Assembly: GCF_026651875.1 (NCBI RefSeq)
Contig: NZ_CP104067.1
Location: forward strand, 2,852,001-2,916,000
Direction of reading: 5' to 3'
Length of the DNA stretch: 64,000 bases
DNA from: Alicyclobacillus fastidiosus
GTDB lineage: Bacteria > Bacillota > Bacilli > Alicyclobacillales > Alicyclobacillaceae
Below are positions 51,484 through 61,120 of this stretch, one piece after another; the stretch's first letter is position 1; every line of letters begins with the position of its first letter. Made by a program: the position numbers and the translations under genes. The notes under the pieces were generated by a model. The model saw only the letters and a list, made by a program, of their open reading frames with translations. It had not been told where the DNA came from and made no database searches.

Positions 51484-52200
51484 ATGCAAGGTGACAAGGC
51501 CGAACATGTTCATGAAGTATTTTCGAAAATCGCGCGCCGATACGATGTGATGAATTCAGTTTTGAGTTTTCAACAACATCGTCTCTGGCGCAATTTTGCG
51601 ATGCGGCAGATTCCGTTTCGACGCGACGCCAACATTCTTGATGTCGCGGCCGGCACGGGCGCTTGGACATTTGCGATGGCCAAGCGGGTCGGGCCAGAAG
51701 GCCATGTGACAGGTCTCGATTTTACAGAGGCGATGCTGGAAGTTGCAGAAGAGCGGTTAAGTACGTGTAAAGAGCGGGACAGAATCGATTTCATTCACGG
51801 CAATGCCATGGATTTGCCGTTCGAGGACAATCGGTTTGATATCGCGACCATCGGGTTTGCTCTCAGGAACGTACCGAGTGTGGAGACGTGTCTGCGCGAG
51901 ATGCTTCGCGTCGTAAAACCCGGCGGGATGGTGGTCTCGCTGGAACTTTCGAAGCCTGATTCGGATTTCTTTCGACAGATTTACTATTTTTATTTTTACA
52001 AGATATTGCCTCGTATCGGGTCGCTTGTCGTCAAGGACGACGCCCCGTACGCATGGCTGCCTGAGTCGTTGACCGATTTTCCGAATCGGCATCAGCTTGA
52101 AGAGATGTTCCGCGAGGTGGGTATGACGTCAGTCAAGAGTTTTCCGCTGACTTTTGGCATCGCGGCACTTCACATTGGTTATAAGGCTTTGTCTGAATAG
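51484..52200 (+). CDS. menG: Demethylmenaquinone methyltransferase
   Basis: Last step of menaquinone synthesis, using SAM. 238 residues. SAM-binding motif I LDVAAGTGAW at 52-61, GLDFTEAMLEVA, NAMDLPFEDNRFDIATIGFA, and LREMLRVVKPGGMVV. The start ATG is three bases after the hepS stop. Confidence 0.95.
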   Translation: MQGDKAEHVHEVFSKIARRYDVMNSVLSFQQHRLWRNFAMRQIPFRRDANILDVAAGTGAWTFAMAKRVGPEGHVTGLDFTEAMLEVAEERLSTCKERDRIDFIHGNAMDLPFEDNRFDIATIGFALRNVPSVETCLREMLRVVKPGGMVVSLELSKPDSDFFRQIYYFYFYKILPRIGSLVVKDDAPYAWLPESLTDFPNRHQLEEMFREVGMTSVKSFPLTFGIAALHIGYKALSE

Positions 52201-52249
52201 GAGACGACGTCGCCGTTTTGGACAACCTCTAACGAGAGGCGTGACCCGG

Positions 52250-53224
52250 TTGGACTTTCATCGTGTTTATCAGAGCTACCGCGCTCAGCTGGATCAAGTC
52301 GAATTCACTTTGCACGACCGCGCGAAGTCTCATCAGACGGTGTTGGCGAAGGCCTCCAACCAGTTGTTGGACGCTGGTGGGAAACGCCTTCGGCCGCTGT
52401 TTGCGCTAATCTGCGGGACGACTCATCAACCAGCTCGAAATATCCGCGACGACGTTCCGAAACTCGCTGCGGCGCTCGAGATGATACATATGGCTACACT
52501 CGTGCACGACGATGTCATCGACCAAGCGGCCGTTCGTCGCGGACGACCGACTGTACGCAGCGAGTACGGGAATTTGGCGGCTATGTACACGGGCGATTTT
52601 TTGTTTGCTCGGGCGATTCAGTTGCTGGCCGAAGTGGATAATACCGACGTGCATCGGGAAATGTCGCTTGGTTTGGTGCGATTGTGTGAAGGGGAAATCG
52701 AACAGATCCGCGACTTTTATAATTGGGACCAATCGATAAAGACCTATTTGCGAAGAATTGAGCGCAAGACGGCCCTGCTCATCGCCTTGAGCTGCGCGTT
52801 GGGGGCGCGGGTGAGCGCTGCCGACGCGCGCGACCTATCGGCGCTCAGGCTGTTTGGTCATTACACGGGTATGGCCTTTCAGATCATCGATGATGTGTTA
52901 GATTTTGTCGGCAATGAGCATGTGGTGGGAAAACCTGTCGGCGGTGATTTGCGGCAGGGCAATTTGACGCTTCCGGCCTTGGTCGCTGCGCAGAAGCCGA
53001 GTGTCGGGGTGCGACTGCGCAAACTCATTCACAAGGACATGGAGGAGTCGGACGCCGAGGAGGCCGTTTCCATCGTGTTGGAAACCGAAGGTCTGCCGGT
53101 CGCCCGTGCCTTGGCAGAGCGATATTTGAGTAAGGCAATCGGTGTCTTGGAGCGGGTGAGTGACCACCGCGTTCGGGAGGAACTGGCGGTTTTGACGCGT
53201 TTTGTGGCGGAGCGTTCGTTCTAA
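52250..53224 (+). CDS. hepT: Heptaprenyl diphosphate synthase component II
   Basis: Catalytic trans-prenyltransferase subunit. 324 residues. First Asp-rich motif DDVID at 87-91 in [19 protein letters not shown], second DDVLD near 213 in [22 protein letters not shown] near 43. Start choice is uncertain: TTG 52250 follows GAGAGG by ten bases; GTG 52241 is too close to that site; the open frame reaches back to 52154 inside menG. Confidence 0.93.
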   Translation: MDFHRVYQSYRAQLDQVEFTLHDRAKSHQTVLAKASNQLLDAGGKRLRPLFALICGTTHQPARNIRDDVPKLAAALEMIHMATLVHDDVIDQAAVRRGRPTVRSEYGNLAAMYTGDFLFARAIQLLAEVDNTDVHREMSLGLVRLCEGEIEQIRDFYNWDQSIKTYLRRIERKTALLIALSCALGARVSAADARDLSALRLFGHYTGMAFQIIDDVLDFVGNEHVVGKPVGGDLRQGNLTLPALVAAQKPSVGVRLRKLIHKDMEESDAEEAVSIVLETEGLPVARALAERYLSKAIGVLERVSDHRVREELAVLTRFVAERSF

Positions 53225-53289
53225 CTTGCGCAGTCGCCCTCAAGTCTCGTACAATAGCGCTGGCAACAACAGCTAAAGGAGTGGCTTTC

Positions 53290-53739
53290 GTGGCAGTCGA
53301 AAAGACGTTTGTGATGGTAAAACCCGACGGAGTACAACGTGGTTTGGTCGGGGAAATCGTAAGTCGATTTGAGAAAAAGGGGCTCAAGCTTGTTGGAGCG
53401 AAGCTGATGCAAGTTCCGCAGTCCCTGGCTGAAGAGCACTACGCTGAACACAAGGAACGTCCGTTCTTCAAGGACCTCGTGTCCTTCATCACCTCTTCAC
53501 CAGTGTTCGCTATGGTGCTCGAAGGCGATAGTGCCGTCAGCGTGGCTCGCACTTTGATGGGCAAAACCAACCCCGCAGAATCCGCTCCTGGGACGATTCG
53601 CGGCGATTTCGGCCTGACCATTGGCATGAACATCATCCACGGCTCCGACTCCACCGAGAGCGCCGCTCGTGAAATCAAGCTGTGGTTTAACGACGAATCT
53701 GTCGCTTACGACCGGGCGGTTGACGTGTGGCTCGCGTAA
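53290..53739 (+). CDS. ndk: Nucleoside diphosphate kinase
   Basis: Balances NTP pools. 149 residues. Active-site His117 in [10 protein letters not shown], with [13 protein letters not shown] at the N-terminus. AAAGGAG precedes GTG 53290; the in-frame GTG 53281 overlaps that site. Ends in a clear terminator. Confidence 0.97.
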   Translation: MAVEKTFVMVKPDGVQRGLVGEIVSRFEKKGLKLVGAKLMQVPQSLAEEHYAEHKERPFFKDLVSFITSSPVFAMVLEGDSAVSVARTLMGKTNPAESAPGTIRGDFGLTIGMNIIHGSDSTESAAREIKLWFNDESVAYDRAVDVWLA

Positions 53740-53757
53740 TTCGCGAACTTGGAAGGG

Positions 53758-53785
53758 AAAGGGCCCGATAAGGGGCCCTTTTTTT
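53758..53785 (+). terminator. Terminator of the hep-menG-ndk cluster
   Basis: AAGGGCCC and GGGGCCCTT with a short loop and seven T. It is between convergent ndk and the patatin gene. Confidence 0.85.
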
Positions 53786-54689
53786 ATGATTGACTCCGCA
53801 AGAAATCCTGCAGTTCCATCCGTCGCTCAAGAACCAACCGTTGCCCAATTGCGACGCAGTCGGTCATCTGGGCGAACTTCCTCCACTTTACGCTACTGAG
53901 GTCTGGCTCCAGTACATAGAGTTCTGGACCAGGTGCGATGTCGTTGTCGATGGACTCTCGAAGCAAGATATCAAACGATCTCGCCAGCACATCCACGAGC
54001 GTGATTGGCTCGTAGTTGGCGGGGAGGCGGTATAGGTTCACGGCGATAATCTTGTCGCACCCTGCGTCCTTGAGCACCGATACGGGTATGTAGTGCCGCA
54101 TGGCGCCGTCAACCAGGGTGTACCCGTCTAGGACCACGGGCGAGAAGATGCCCGGCAGTGCACAACTGCCTGTGACGGCACGAGCGATGTCCTTGAGTTG
54201 TACATATGCATCAGATGGCCTCGCCTGGTCACTTGCGAACACGATTGGCTTGCCACTGACTAAGTCGGTGGCCACGATGTAGAATGGAATTTGGATTTGT
54301 CGGTGCTCAATTAAACGTTCGATGTAGCGGGTGAGTTTGTGCCCTCGCAGGAGCCCTGTCGGTACCGCGGGAATGGTCGAGGTTCCAGACGTCCGCTGTC
54401 GCAGGTGGCTGACGGTCCACGAGTACACCGAGGACCATACGGGGAATCCGTAATCAAACAGCCGTAATCCGGGAAACGTCTGCAGGAGTTTGCGAAATTG
54501 GTCGTCTCGATAGCCGTGCGCATAGAGGACGGAGACAAGGGAACCGGCACTGGTTCCGGCCAGGACGTCCGGTTGAATGCCAAGTTTTTCGAAGGCGCTG
54601 AGCACGCCAATGTGCGCGGCTGCCTTGAGGGTGCCTCCGCTGAGCGCTAAACCGAGCTTGGGCCGACCTGAGTGACGTTGTACCGGCAT
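53784..54689 (-). CDS. Patatin-like phospholipase
   Basis: Predicted lipid acyl hydrolase with a Ser-Asp dyad. 301 residues. Oxyanion loop LALSGGTLKAAAHIGVL, nucleophile Ser47 in AGTSAGS (45-49), and the Asp of LVDGAMRH near 195. No signal peptide, so cytoplasmic. The gene lies opposite to its neighbours, between ndk and cheR, which are adjacent in B. subtilis; it therefore looks inserted. Similar to the bacterial RssA/YlbK group. Start ATG 54689 has GGGGTGG before it on the minus strand. Confidence 0.88.
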   Translation of the reverse strand: MPVQRHSGRPKLGLALSGGTLKAAAHIGVLSAFEKLGIQPDVLAGTSAGSLVSVLYAHGYRDDQFRKLLQTFPGLRLFDYGFPVWSSVYSWTVSHLRQRTSGTSTIPAVPTGLLRGHKLTRYIERLIEHRQIQIPFYIVATDLVSGKPIVFASDQARPSDAYVQLKDIARAVTGSCALPGIFSPVVLDGYTLVDGAMRHYIPVSVLKDAGCDKIIAVNLYRLPANYEPITLVDVLARSFDILLRESIDNDIAPGPELYVLEPDLSSVKWRKFAQMTDCVAIGQRLVLERRMELQDFLRSQS

Positions 54690-54737
54690 AGAACCACCCC
54701 TTGGTGCGATGCGTTGCCAACCGGAGGAGTGTAGTAG

Positions 54738-55496
54738 ATGGATGAGTTTGCGTGGTTTATGGGTGCATTTCGTCAGTTGACAGGGATTGACTTAACTAGA
54801 TACAAACGACCGCAGATGGAACGGCGCTTGACCAATTTGCGGGACAGGCGCGGATTTTCGTCGTTTCCAGCGTATGTTCAGGCGCTTGAGGCCGACGGTA
54901 CACTTTTGAACGAATTGCTGGACAAGATGACCATCAACGTCTCGGAGTTTTTTCGCAACCCTGAGCGATGGGACACCCTGCGAAATCTGGTTTGCGACAT
55001 GGGTGCTACGCCACGCGTCTGGAGCGCCGCCTGCGCGACCGGAGAAGAACCGTATTCGCTCGTCATGATGCTGTCGGAGCTCAGGCGTATGGGGCACCCC
55101 GTTCTCGCGACCGACATCGACGAGCGGGTGTTGGACCGCGCAGCTGCTGGCCGGTATGATCCCTTACAAGTGCGCGGGTTAGACAAGCATTACCTGGACC
55201 GATACTTTTCCTTCGATGGGCGAGAGTATCAGGTACACGCCGATGTTCGTGAAAACATTCGCTTTCAAAAACATAATCTGTTAGAGGACGATTACCCGAA
55301 CGCACTTGATCTAATCGTATGTCGCAATGTGCTCATTTATTTTACGGACCCTACCAAACAGGACATTCTCGAGCGGTTCTCGAACGCTCTGAAGCCTGGC
55401 GGCATTTTGTTTGTCGGCAGCACGGAGCAGTTCTTCGGTATGAAATTGCCGAACCTGGCGCCCGTCGCTCCGTTTATGTACCGCAGGCTCAGCTGA
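54738..55496 (+). CDS. cheR: Chemotaxis methyltransferase CheR
   Basis: Methylates glutamates of chemoreceptors. 252 residues. N-terminal helical domain (GIDLTRYKRPQMERRL), then the SAM domain: WSAACATGEEPYSLVM, VLATDIDERVL, LIVCRNVLIYFTD and GGILFVGSTE. The GGAGGAG is 12 bases before ATG 54738. This position after ndk is as in Bacillus. The rest of the chemotaxis genes are outside the window. Confidence 0.95.
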   Translation: MDEFAWFMGAFRQLTGIDLTRYKRPQMERRLTNLRDRRGFSSFPAYVQALEADGTLLNELLDKMTINVSEFFRNPERWDTLRNLVCDMGATPRVWSAACATGEEPYSLVMMLSELRRMGHPVLATDIDERVLDRAAAGRYDPLQVRGLDKHYLDRYFSFDGREYQVHADVRENIRFQKHNLLEDDYPNALDLIVCRNVLIYFTDPTKQDILERFSNALKPGGILFVGSTEQFFGMKLPNLAPVAPFMYRRLS

Positions 55497-55502
55497 CCTC
55501 GG

Positions 55503-56246
55503 CTATTTGGACTCTGCCTCGATGCGTTCGGCGGATCGGAGAAGGTCGGAGATGGTGACCGATTGATAACCGCGTTTGTGCAGGTCTGGAAGGATTTTAC
55601 GCAGCGCAGCAATCGTTTGTTTGCTGTTTCCGGTGCCGTCATGCATGAGAATGATGTCGCCTGGGTGTACGTGTTTGAGAACGTTATTGACGATATTGTG
55701 TACACCTGGCGCCTGCCAGTCACGGCTGTCTTCGTCCCAGGACCACATGATCACAGGATATCCGCGGTCGTGCGCGGTGAGCACGGATGGTTCGTCGTAG
55801 TAGCCGCGCGGAGGGCGAAAGTACTTGCACTTCTGACCCGTGGCCTGCAGGATGGCGTTTTGCGTCTGATCTAGCTCCCCAGCCAATTCCGACGTGTTCA
55901 TGTGTGCGAGGTGGCGGTGGGAAAACGTGTGGTTTCCGAGCTCGTTTCCGAGAAATTCCGTCTGTCGCACGATATCGGGGTGTTCGCTGACCTTGCGACC
56001 AATGAGAAAAAATGTCGCTTGGTCATGATTTTCGGCGAGCAACTGTAAAACCTGCGGTGTATAGGTGGGGTCCGGGCCATCGTCGAAGGTGAGCGCGACA
56101 ACTTTCCTATGGGTGGGCACTTGCCAATGTGCGTAACCGAGTCGTTCGAAATAAAAACGATCCTTCTTTTGTGCGGCGTCATCCGTAGGAAAAAACGTCG
56201 CCATGACGATAGCTGCGGCCAACAGTGCGCGCAACGTGCGGTGCAT
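55503..56246 (-). CDS. Polysaccharide deacetylase (NodB-type), exported
   Basis: 247 residues. N-terminal signal or anchor (about 6-24). NodB domain with Asp55/Asp56 in ALTFDDGPDP, His106 and His110 in GNHTFSHRH, giving the Asp-His-His metal site, RPPRGYYDE and ILMHDGTG near the end. Probably removes acetyl groups from peptidoglycan or a related polymer; in spore formers such proteins also act in cortex synthesis (PdaA/PdaB), but the substrate cannot be read here. Start ATG 56246 has AAGGGGTG before it; the frame opens earlier at 56300. Confidence 0.88.
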   Translation of the reverse strand: MHRTLRALLAAAIVMATFFPTDDAAQKKDRFYFERLGYAHWQVPTHRKVVALTFDDGPDPTYTPQVLQLLAENHDQATFFLIGRKVSEHPDIVRQTEFLGNELGNHTFSHRHLAHMNTSELAGELDQTQNAILQATGQKCKYFRPPRGYYDEPSVLTAHDRGYPVIMWSWDEDSRDWQAPGVHNIVNNVLKHVHPGDIILMHDGTGNSKQTIAALRKILPDLHKRGYQSVTISDLLRSAERIEAESK

Positions 56247-56426
56247 TTTGCTCACCCCTTCGCGGTTAGGGTACCCCGAACGACAGGAAGTGTTGCGCAC
56301 TTTCGAGGGCTATCGACTACGAATTGGAAGGTATATGATTACCGAGGCGAGTTTCATGGTAAAATACAGATGCTGCCCGACCGACGCCTACGCGGGCGTT
56401 GACGAAAGGAGTCATCCTGAGATCCT

Positions 56427-56876
56427 ATGCAATCTATTGAAACGTTGACATTGCAGGACGATGAGGTAGCTCGCATGGTGATTGACGCAGAAGATGTCGC
56501 CTGTGTCCACCCAGCCCACTCGGCGGAACACGCGCTACTCGTGTTGATTAAATCCGGCTATTCTGCCATCCCGGTGGTGGCGAGTAACGGTGTTGTCGCC
56601 GGAGTCATCAGCAAAACGATGATCCTTGACCGGATTTTGGGACTCGAGCGGATCGAATTCGACTCGCTGTCCAATTTTCTCGTCCAGGACGTGATGAACG
56701 TCGATGTACCAAGGATTCGACAGAATCAATCCTTTATCCGCGCACTCCAGATCAGCATTGACGCACCGTTCTTGTGCGTGGAAGACGATGACGGTCAATT
56801 TATCGGCTTATTGGCGAGACGGGGCATCTTAGCATTGGTTCACAACGCAATACGGCAAACCAAGAATCCGTCATAA
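56427..56876 (+). CDS. darB: CBS-pair protein, DarB/CbpB-like c-di-AMP receptor
   Basis: 149 residues, essentially two CBS domains (about 15-70 and 83-140). Matches B. subtilis YkuL/DarB in outline: EHALLVLIKSGYSAIPV, then ILGLERIEFDSLSNF, LVQDVMNVDVPRI and a C-terminal LARRGIL. DarB binds c-di-AMP and in its free form stimulates the stringent-response enzyme Rel. ATG 56427 is distant (about 15 bases) from the nearest AAAGGAG, so the start may be wrong. Orthology is by similarity remembered, not computed. Confidence 0.75.
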   Translation: MQSIETLTLQDDEVARMVIDAEDVACVHPAHSAEHALLVLIKSGYSAIPVVASNGVVAGVISKTMILDRILGLERIEFDSLSNFLVQDVMNVDVPRIRQNQSFIRALQISIDAPFLCVEDDDGQFIGLLARRGILALVHNAIRQTKNPS

Positions 56877-56915
56877 CGGACGAGGTTACGACAGTCGGAT
56901 GCGAGGGTGGCATAG

Positions 56916-57623
56916 ATGATCCGGTTCATTAAGTTCATTTTTGGACTCGCGGTGCTCTTGGGTCTATGTCTTGGCGCCATGAACGTATATTTTCACACGG
57001 CCTATCCCATTGCGAACAAGGTGAGGGATGCCGCCAATACCCAGATGCAGAGCAAAGGCGTTCGGCCACTGACCGACGACGAAATTCCGACAACTTTTCG
57101 AGACGCCATTATTGCAACGGAAGACAGGCGATTTGAAAACGACCCGGGAATCGACGTGGTGGGGATCGCTCGGAGCATTGTCGTCGACATTCAGAAGGAC
57201 GGATATGTCGAAGGTGGTTCGACCATCACTCAACAATTGATAGATAATACGCTGCTTTCAAAGCAAAAGACGCTGCATCGAAAGATCTTGCAAGTTCTGT
57301 ACGCAATTGGCGTATACGATACAATGTCCAAGCCGGACGTATTCGCCTTGTACACCAACGTCATTTACTTCGGGCACGGCGCGTATGGGCTGTATAACGC
57401 GTCAGAGACGTATTTTGGCAGATCTCCGGCACAGTGCAATGCCAGTGAACTGACGATGCTCGCGGGATTGCCCAATGCGCCTTCTGCCTATGACCCGTTC
57501 ACGAACTTGACGTTAGCTCGACAGCGTCAGCGGTTGGTGCTCGAGAATATGGTGGACGCAGGGTATTTGACCAACGCGAAAGCAGATGAGATTTATCAAG
57601 AACCGATTCACCTCGTAGAATAA
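56916..57623 (+). CDS. Monofunctional peptidoglycan glycosyltransferase (GT51)
   Basis: 235 residues: one N-terminal membrane anchor ([19 protein letters not shown]) followed by a GT51 domain and no transpeptidase. Catalytic Glu69 in [15 protein letters not shown], then GGSTITQQL at 100-108, [14 protein letters not shown], and the second conserved Glu region [20 protein letters not shown]. Polymerises lipid II into glycan strands outside the membrane. Bacillus mostly uses bifunctional PBPs; a monofunctional enzyme of this type is more like MtgA/SgtB. Confidence 0.88.
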   Translation: MIRFIKFIFGLAVLLGLCLGAMNVYFHTAYPIANKVRDAANTQMQSKGVRPLTDDEIPTTFRDAIIATEDRRFENDPGIDVVGIARSIVVDIQKDGYVEGGSTITQQLIDNTLLSKQKTLHRKILQVLYAIGVYDTMSKPDVFALYTNVIYFGHGAYGLYNASETYFGRSPAQCNASELTMLAGLPNAPSAYDPFTNLTLARQRQRLVLENMVDAGYLTNAKADEIYQEPIHLVE

Positions 57624-57720
57624 GTCGCGAGTGAGCCGATGTTGGGGGCGGTTGCCCTCGGTCTGGTTTCCATGTAGATTGAAGGAAGACCTAGTACATA
57701 GCACAAAGGGGAATGACTTC

Positions 57721-57957
57721 ATGGTAGACGTCAAATTGCCGCAACTCGGTGATAGTGTGGACAAGGCACTGGTCACTACTTGGTTAAAACAGGTTGGCGA
57801 TCACGTTGAGCAAGACGAGCCACTCCTTGAAGTGACGACCGACAAAGTGACCATCGAAGTGCCGTCCGAGTACACGGGAACGGTCAAGGAAATTTTGGTG
57901 CCTGTCGGACAACATGCGGACATGAATGCCGTCCTTTGCCGGATCGAAGAGGCGTAA
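57721..57957 (+). CDS. Free-standing lipoyl-domain protein
   Basis: 78 residues that make up one complete lipoyl (biotinyl/lipoyl) domain and nothing more. It reads like the first domain of a 2-oxoacid dehydrogenase E2: [19 protein letters not shown], modified Lys42 in [19 protein letters not shown], and [16 protein letters not shown]. It ends where an E2 would have its linker. A terminator follows at 57979, so it is not a truncated frame. No E1, E2 core or E3 gene is nearby. AAAGGGG precedes ATG 57721. Role unknown; possibly a lipoyl carrier for a complex encoded elsewhere. Confidence 0.87.
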   Translation: MVDVKLPQLGDSVDKALVTTWLKQVGDHVEQDEPLLEVTTDKVTIEVPSEYTGTVKEILVPVGQHADMNAVLCRIEEA

Positions 57958-57978
57958 CCATCTTTCCACCACGCAAAG

Positions 57979-58010
57979 AAGCGCGACTCCGATGGGAGAC
58001 GCGCTTTTTT
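57979..58010 (+). terminator. Terminator between the lipoyl protein and mntH
   Basis: AAGCGCGACTCC with GGAGACGCGCTT, then six T. It may serve both convergent genes. Confidence 0.75.
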
Positions 58011-58051
58011 GTCACACCGAACGAAACTCGTCGGTGATGAGGCGGGGCGTT

Positions 58052-59347
58052 TCAAATTTGCACGCCGAACGATCCGAGAATCAAAACGATGTTGAGTACG
58101 AGGACGAGTACGGCGATAAAGGAGGCGATGAAGGACGTGATTCGCCTGTTGGCGAGTACGCCCATGATATCGCGCCGATGCGTGAAATACACCAGCGAGA
58201 AAATCGGCATCGGCAACACCAAGCTGAGAATCACCTGACTGACGACCAAGGTTCGGGTCGGATCTAGTCCCATCCAAACGACAATGATCGTCGGTATCAT
58301 CGTAACGACTCGTCGAACCCAAAGAGGAATTGTGAAGCCCACAAAACCTTGCATGATGACTTGCCCGGCCATCGTGCCGACCGCCGAACTACTGAAGCCA
58401 GACGTCAAGAGAGAGACGAGGAAGACAGCAGATGCTGCAGGGCCCAATAACGGGGTGAGCGTTCGATAGGCCGTTTGGATGTCGGCGATGTCAGTGTGCC
58501 CCGTCGCGTGAAACGCCGCAGCGGCCATGTACATCATGCTCATGTTGATGAGGCCGGCGAGTACCAGCGCAATGATGATTTCCTTGGTGCTGAAGCGGTT
58601 GATTTCAATTTTCTCCTCGTCGTTTTGCGGTCGAATACGCTGTTGCGTAAGTCCGGAGTGAAGGTATACCACGTGTGGCATCACCGTCGCTCCGATGACG
58701 CCGACAGCCAGCATCACGGCTTGCGTGTTCCCAAGCCACGGAACGACGCTGTGTACGGCAATTTGTTGAAAACTGGGCTTCGACACGATGGTTTCCGCCA
58801 AGTAACACACGCCCATCAGCACAATCATCGCCGTGATAAAGCGCTCCAACGGCCGGAACCCAAATCTGTCCAACATGAGAATCAAATATGTGCCAATGCC
58901 CGTGATGACCGTTGCTACGAGCAAAGGGATGTGAAACAGCAGATTTAGACCGAGTGACGCGCCTAAGAACTCCGCCAAGTCGGTCGCCATCGCCGCGATT
59001 TCGGCAAACACCCAAAGCCCAATATTGACGGGCGTCGGAAAATACGCACGACAGAGCTCTGGCAAGTTCTTTCCAGTCGCTATGCCCAGTTTTGCAGATA
59101 GGCGCTGAATGAAAATTGCCATCAGATTGGCTAGGACCACAACCCACAACAACCGATATCCGAATTGCGATCCGCTCTGTATATTGGTCGCGTAATTGCC
59201 CGGGTCCACGTACGCCACAGCCGCGATGAAGGCTGGCCCAATGAACGGGAGTAAGCCGCGCAATCCACGTTTTCGTTGGTTCAGAACTTTTCGCGCACGC
59301 GCCACCGCTTTATGTTCGGAGGACGAAGCGCTTACTGAAATTCCCAT
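58052..59347 (-). CDS. mntH: NRAMP-type Mn2+/H+ symporter
   Basis: 431 residues, about eleven membrane segments. Metal site residues DPGN at 48-51 (VAYVDPGNYATNI) and MPHVVYLHSG in helix 6. Imports manganese (and iron) with protons. Start ATG 59347 with AGGAG eight bases before. A possible MntR-type site (TTT-10 bases-GGAAAC around 59440-59455) lies upstream but is weak. Confidence 0.93.
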   Translation of the reverse strand: MGISVSASSSEHKAVARARKVLNQRKRGLRGLLPFIGPAFIAAVAYVDPGNYATNIQSGSQFGYRLLWVVVLANLMAIFIQRLSAKLGIATGKNLPELCRAYFPTPVNIGLWVFAEIAAMATDLAEFLGASLGLNLLFHIPLLVATVITGIGTYLILMLDRFGFRPLERFITAMIVLMGVCYLAETIVSKPSFQQIAVHSVVPWLGNTQAVMLAVGVIGATVMPHVVYLHSGLTQQRIRPQNDEEKIEINRFSTKEIIIALVLAGLINMSMMYMAAAAFHATGHTDIADIQTAYRTLTPLLGPAASAVFLVSLLTSGFSSSAVGTMAGQVIMQGFVGFTIPLWVRRVVTMIPTIIVVWMGLDPTRTLVVSQVILSLVLPMPIFSLVYFTHRRDIMGVLANRRITSFIASFIAVLVLVLNIVLILGSFGVQI

Positions 59348-59463
59348 TCTAATCACTCCTCAAGCGAACCGTACATGCTATGATGCGCAACGAATTTATA
59401 TTTCGTGACGGCAAGAATATGTCCGACGCGAAAAATTTTTAGTCTCGGGAAACTTTCACACCA

Positions 59464-59589
59464 TTATATTACATAGAAAGGCGAGTGTGAATGGAAACTT
59501 AGTGAAGGATTGTGCCGTGTGGTGCGGACGAGGAAGGTGATGATGAATGCTGCAATGAATCCTGCGATAATCCAGATCAGAAAGACCAT
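59464..59589 (-). CDS. 41-residue single-pass membrane peptide
   Basis: Starts at ATG 59589 with GGAGGA ten bases upstream on the minus strand. One membrane helix (FLIWIIAGFIAAFIITFLV) then a His/Ser-rich tail. It lies between mntH and the antiporter, in their direction. Short, so chance cannot be excluded, but hydrophobic segment plus ribosome site favour a gene. Not recognised. Confidence 0.45.
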   Translation of the reverse strand: MVFLIWIIAGFIAAFIITFLVRTTRHNPSLSFHSHSPFYVI

Positions 59590-59670
59590 ATGGGCCGGTT
59601 CCTCCAGTGACTCGTTTTGCCGCTTATTGTGTTCTGCAAAGGGTGCCCCATACGTAGTTATGTACGATAA

Positions 59671-59694
59671 AGGGGAACAGCGCGCTGTTCCCCT
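59671..59694 (-). terminator. 24-bp palindrome, likely terminator of the antiporter gene
   Basis: AGGGGAACAGCG and its exact complement with no loop bases. Read on the minus strand it follows the antiporter stop by about 58 bases and ends in TTTAT. It forms a strong stem. Confidence 0.55.
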
Positions 59695-59752
59695 TAGGTA
59701 AGTTTCCGTAATAGACCTTTTCGAATCAAAACGGCGTTCTTCAGCGCTGGTA

Positions 59753-61105
59753 TCAGTTGTGTGAGGCGGGAACCTCTGTGCCGATGTCAAACTGAACTTC
59801 CTCTTGCACTTTGCGCACAATCAGGTGTTCGTCCCCCGGCATGAGGCGTTTTCCGCGACGCAGCACAAACCGCAGCCACGCTCCTGCCATCCAGGACGTG
59901 ACGAGGGCCAGCATCACCAAGATGGCAAAAAAGTTCTGGTTGATGATTCCCAGTGCGTAAGCCGTCGACGACAACACGATACCGGGGCCGCCTCTTGCGT
60001 TCATCGCGGCTGCGAAGTTCACGCTGGTCAGGCGATCCGCCTTGATGGCGCGACACGTCACATAGACCACGACGCTCTGGACGACGGTCGCAAAAATGAC
60101 ATAGAGCACGAAGAACCCGAGGTCGAAGTTCTTGGCGAGATCGAGTTGCATGCCGACAATCGCAAAATACAGTGGGATGAAAAACGCAAAGGATATTCCT
60201 TGAATGCCGTCCTGTAATCGCTGAAACAAGTGGTCAGGCAGTGTGAATTTCGTGGCAACCCCCGCCAAGATGGCACCGTACATCACGTCCACTTGCAGGT
60301 AACCGGCAATATCGGCCATCGCCAGCAAAATCACGATGAAGTACCCCAAAAACGACGCTCGAAACAAGAAATTCGCTTTGCGGGACGTGACTTTGCGCAA
60401 AGCCCATGGTACGACTCCGATACACACCACGAGAAACGCGAGCGTGACGACGAGGCTCTTTGACACCACCCAGCCGTCGATTGCGCCGGACCCGTGATTG
60501 GGCGCGGAGACGATGCCAGATGCTACGGCGAGTGCCACCCACAGCAACAGGTCGTGGACGCCCGCCACGGCTACGATGATTTTGGCGAAGCGGGAGTGCA
60601 TAATGCCGAGATCGGAAAAGATTTTGGAGATGACTGGGATGGATGTGACTGCAATCGAAATCGCTACGACGATTTTGAGTGCCACAATATTGTGGTCGGG
60701 TCCGAGAAACCGGGCTGGATGAAACACGTAGGTCGAGAGCCAGCCAATTCCAAAAGGGATGATAGTGGACCCGAGGATGATAGCGAGCCCCGTTTTGATG
60801 TCACTCTTGGCGAATCTCGTCTGAATTTTCAGCCCAGCTGTGTACAACAGGAGCAACTCACCGATGTAGTAGATGAGCCCAAATAGATTACCTTCCGACG
60901 AGAAGCCGAGATACAACCAGTGAAACGAGGCTGGAAACAGAGCGCCGAGACACGTGGGACCGAGTACAAGGCCTCCTCCCACTTCGCCGATCACTCGCGG
61001 TATGGCGAGCCGTTCCGCAATGTACCCGAATAGATTGGCGGCAATCAGTAACATGACCAATCCGCATAGGAATCGAGACAAGTCGGATCCTGCCAGTGTG
61101 AACAT
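59753..61105 (-). CDS. CPA2-family cation/proton antiporter (Kef/NapA type)
   Basis: 450 residues, 12 or 13 membrane segments. Features of the Na+/H+ exchanger fold: IPRVIGEVGGGLVLGPT in helix 2, ELLLLYTAGLKI in helix 4, AISIAVTSIPVISKI, and AMNARGGPGIVLSSTAYALG toward the C-terminus. There is no C-terminal TrkA-N domain, so it is not a typical Kef. Sodium or potassium exchange cannot be told apart. ATG 61105 follows GGAGAGGGG; the 5' leader carries a 15-bp tandem duplication. Confidence 0.88.
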   Translation of the reverse strand: MFTLAGSDLSRFLCGLVMLLIAANLFGYIAERLAIPRVIGEVGGGLVLGPTCLGALFPASFHWLYLGFSSEGNLFGLIYYIGELLLLYTAGLKIQTRFAKSDIKTGLAIILGSTIIPFGIGWLSTYVFHPARFLGPDHNIVALKIVVAISIAVTSIPVISKIFSDLGIMHSRFAKIIVAVAGVHDLLLWVALAVASGIVSAPNHGSGAIDGWVVSKSLVVTLAFLVVCIGVVPWALRKVTSRKANFLFRASFLGYFIVILLAMADIAGYLQVDVMYGAILAGVATKFTLPDHLFQRLQDGIQGISFAFFIPLYFAIVGMQLDLAKNFDLGFFVLYVIFATVVQSVVVYVTCRAIKADRLTSVNFAAAMNARGGPGIVLSSTAYALGIINQNFFAILVMLALVTSWMAGAWLRFVLRRGKRLMPGDEHLIVRKVQEEVQFDIGTEVPASHN

Positions 61106-61120
61106 TGTCGTTCCCCTCTC

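Noticed and set aside
59430..59460. MntR operator before mntH
   Set aside because: Only the outer TTT and GGAAAC match; the middle differs, so it is mentioned with mntH but not called as a site.
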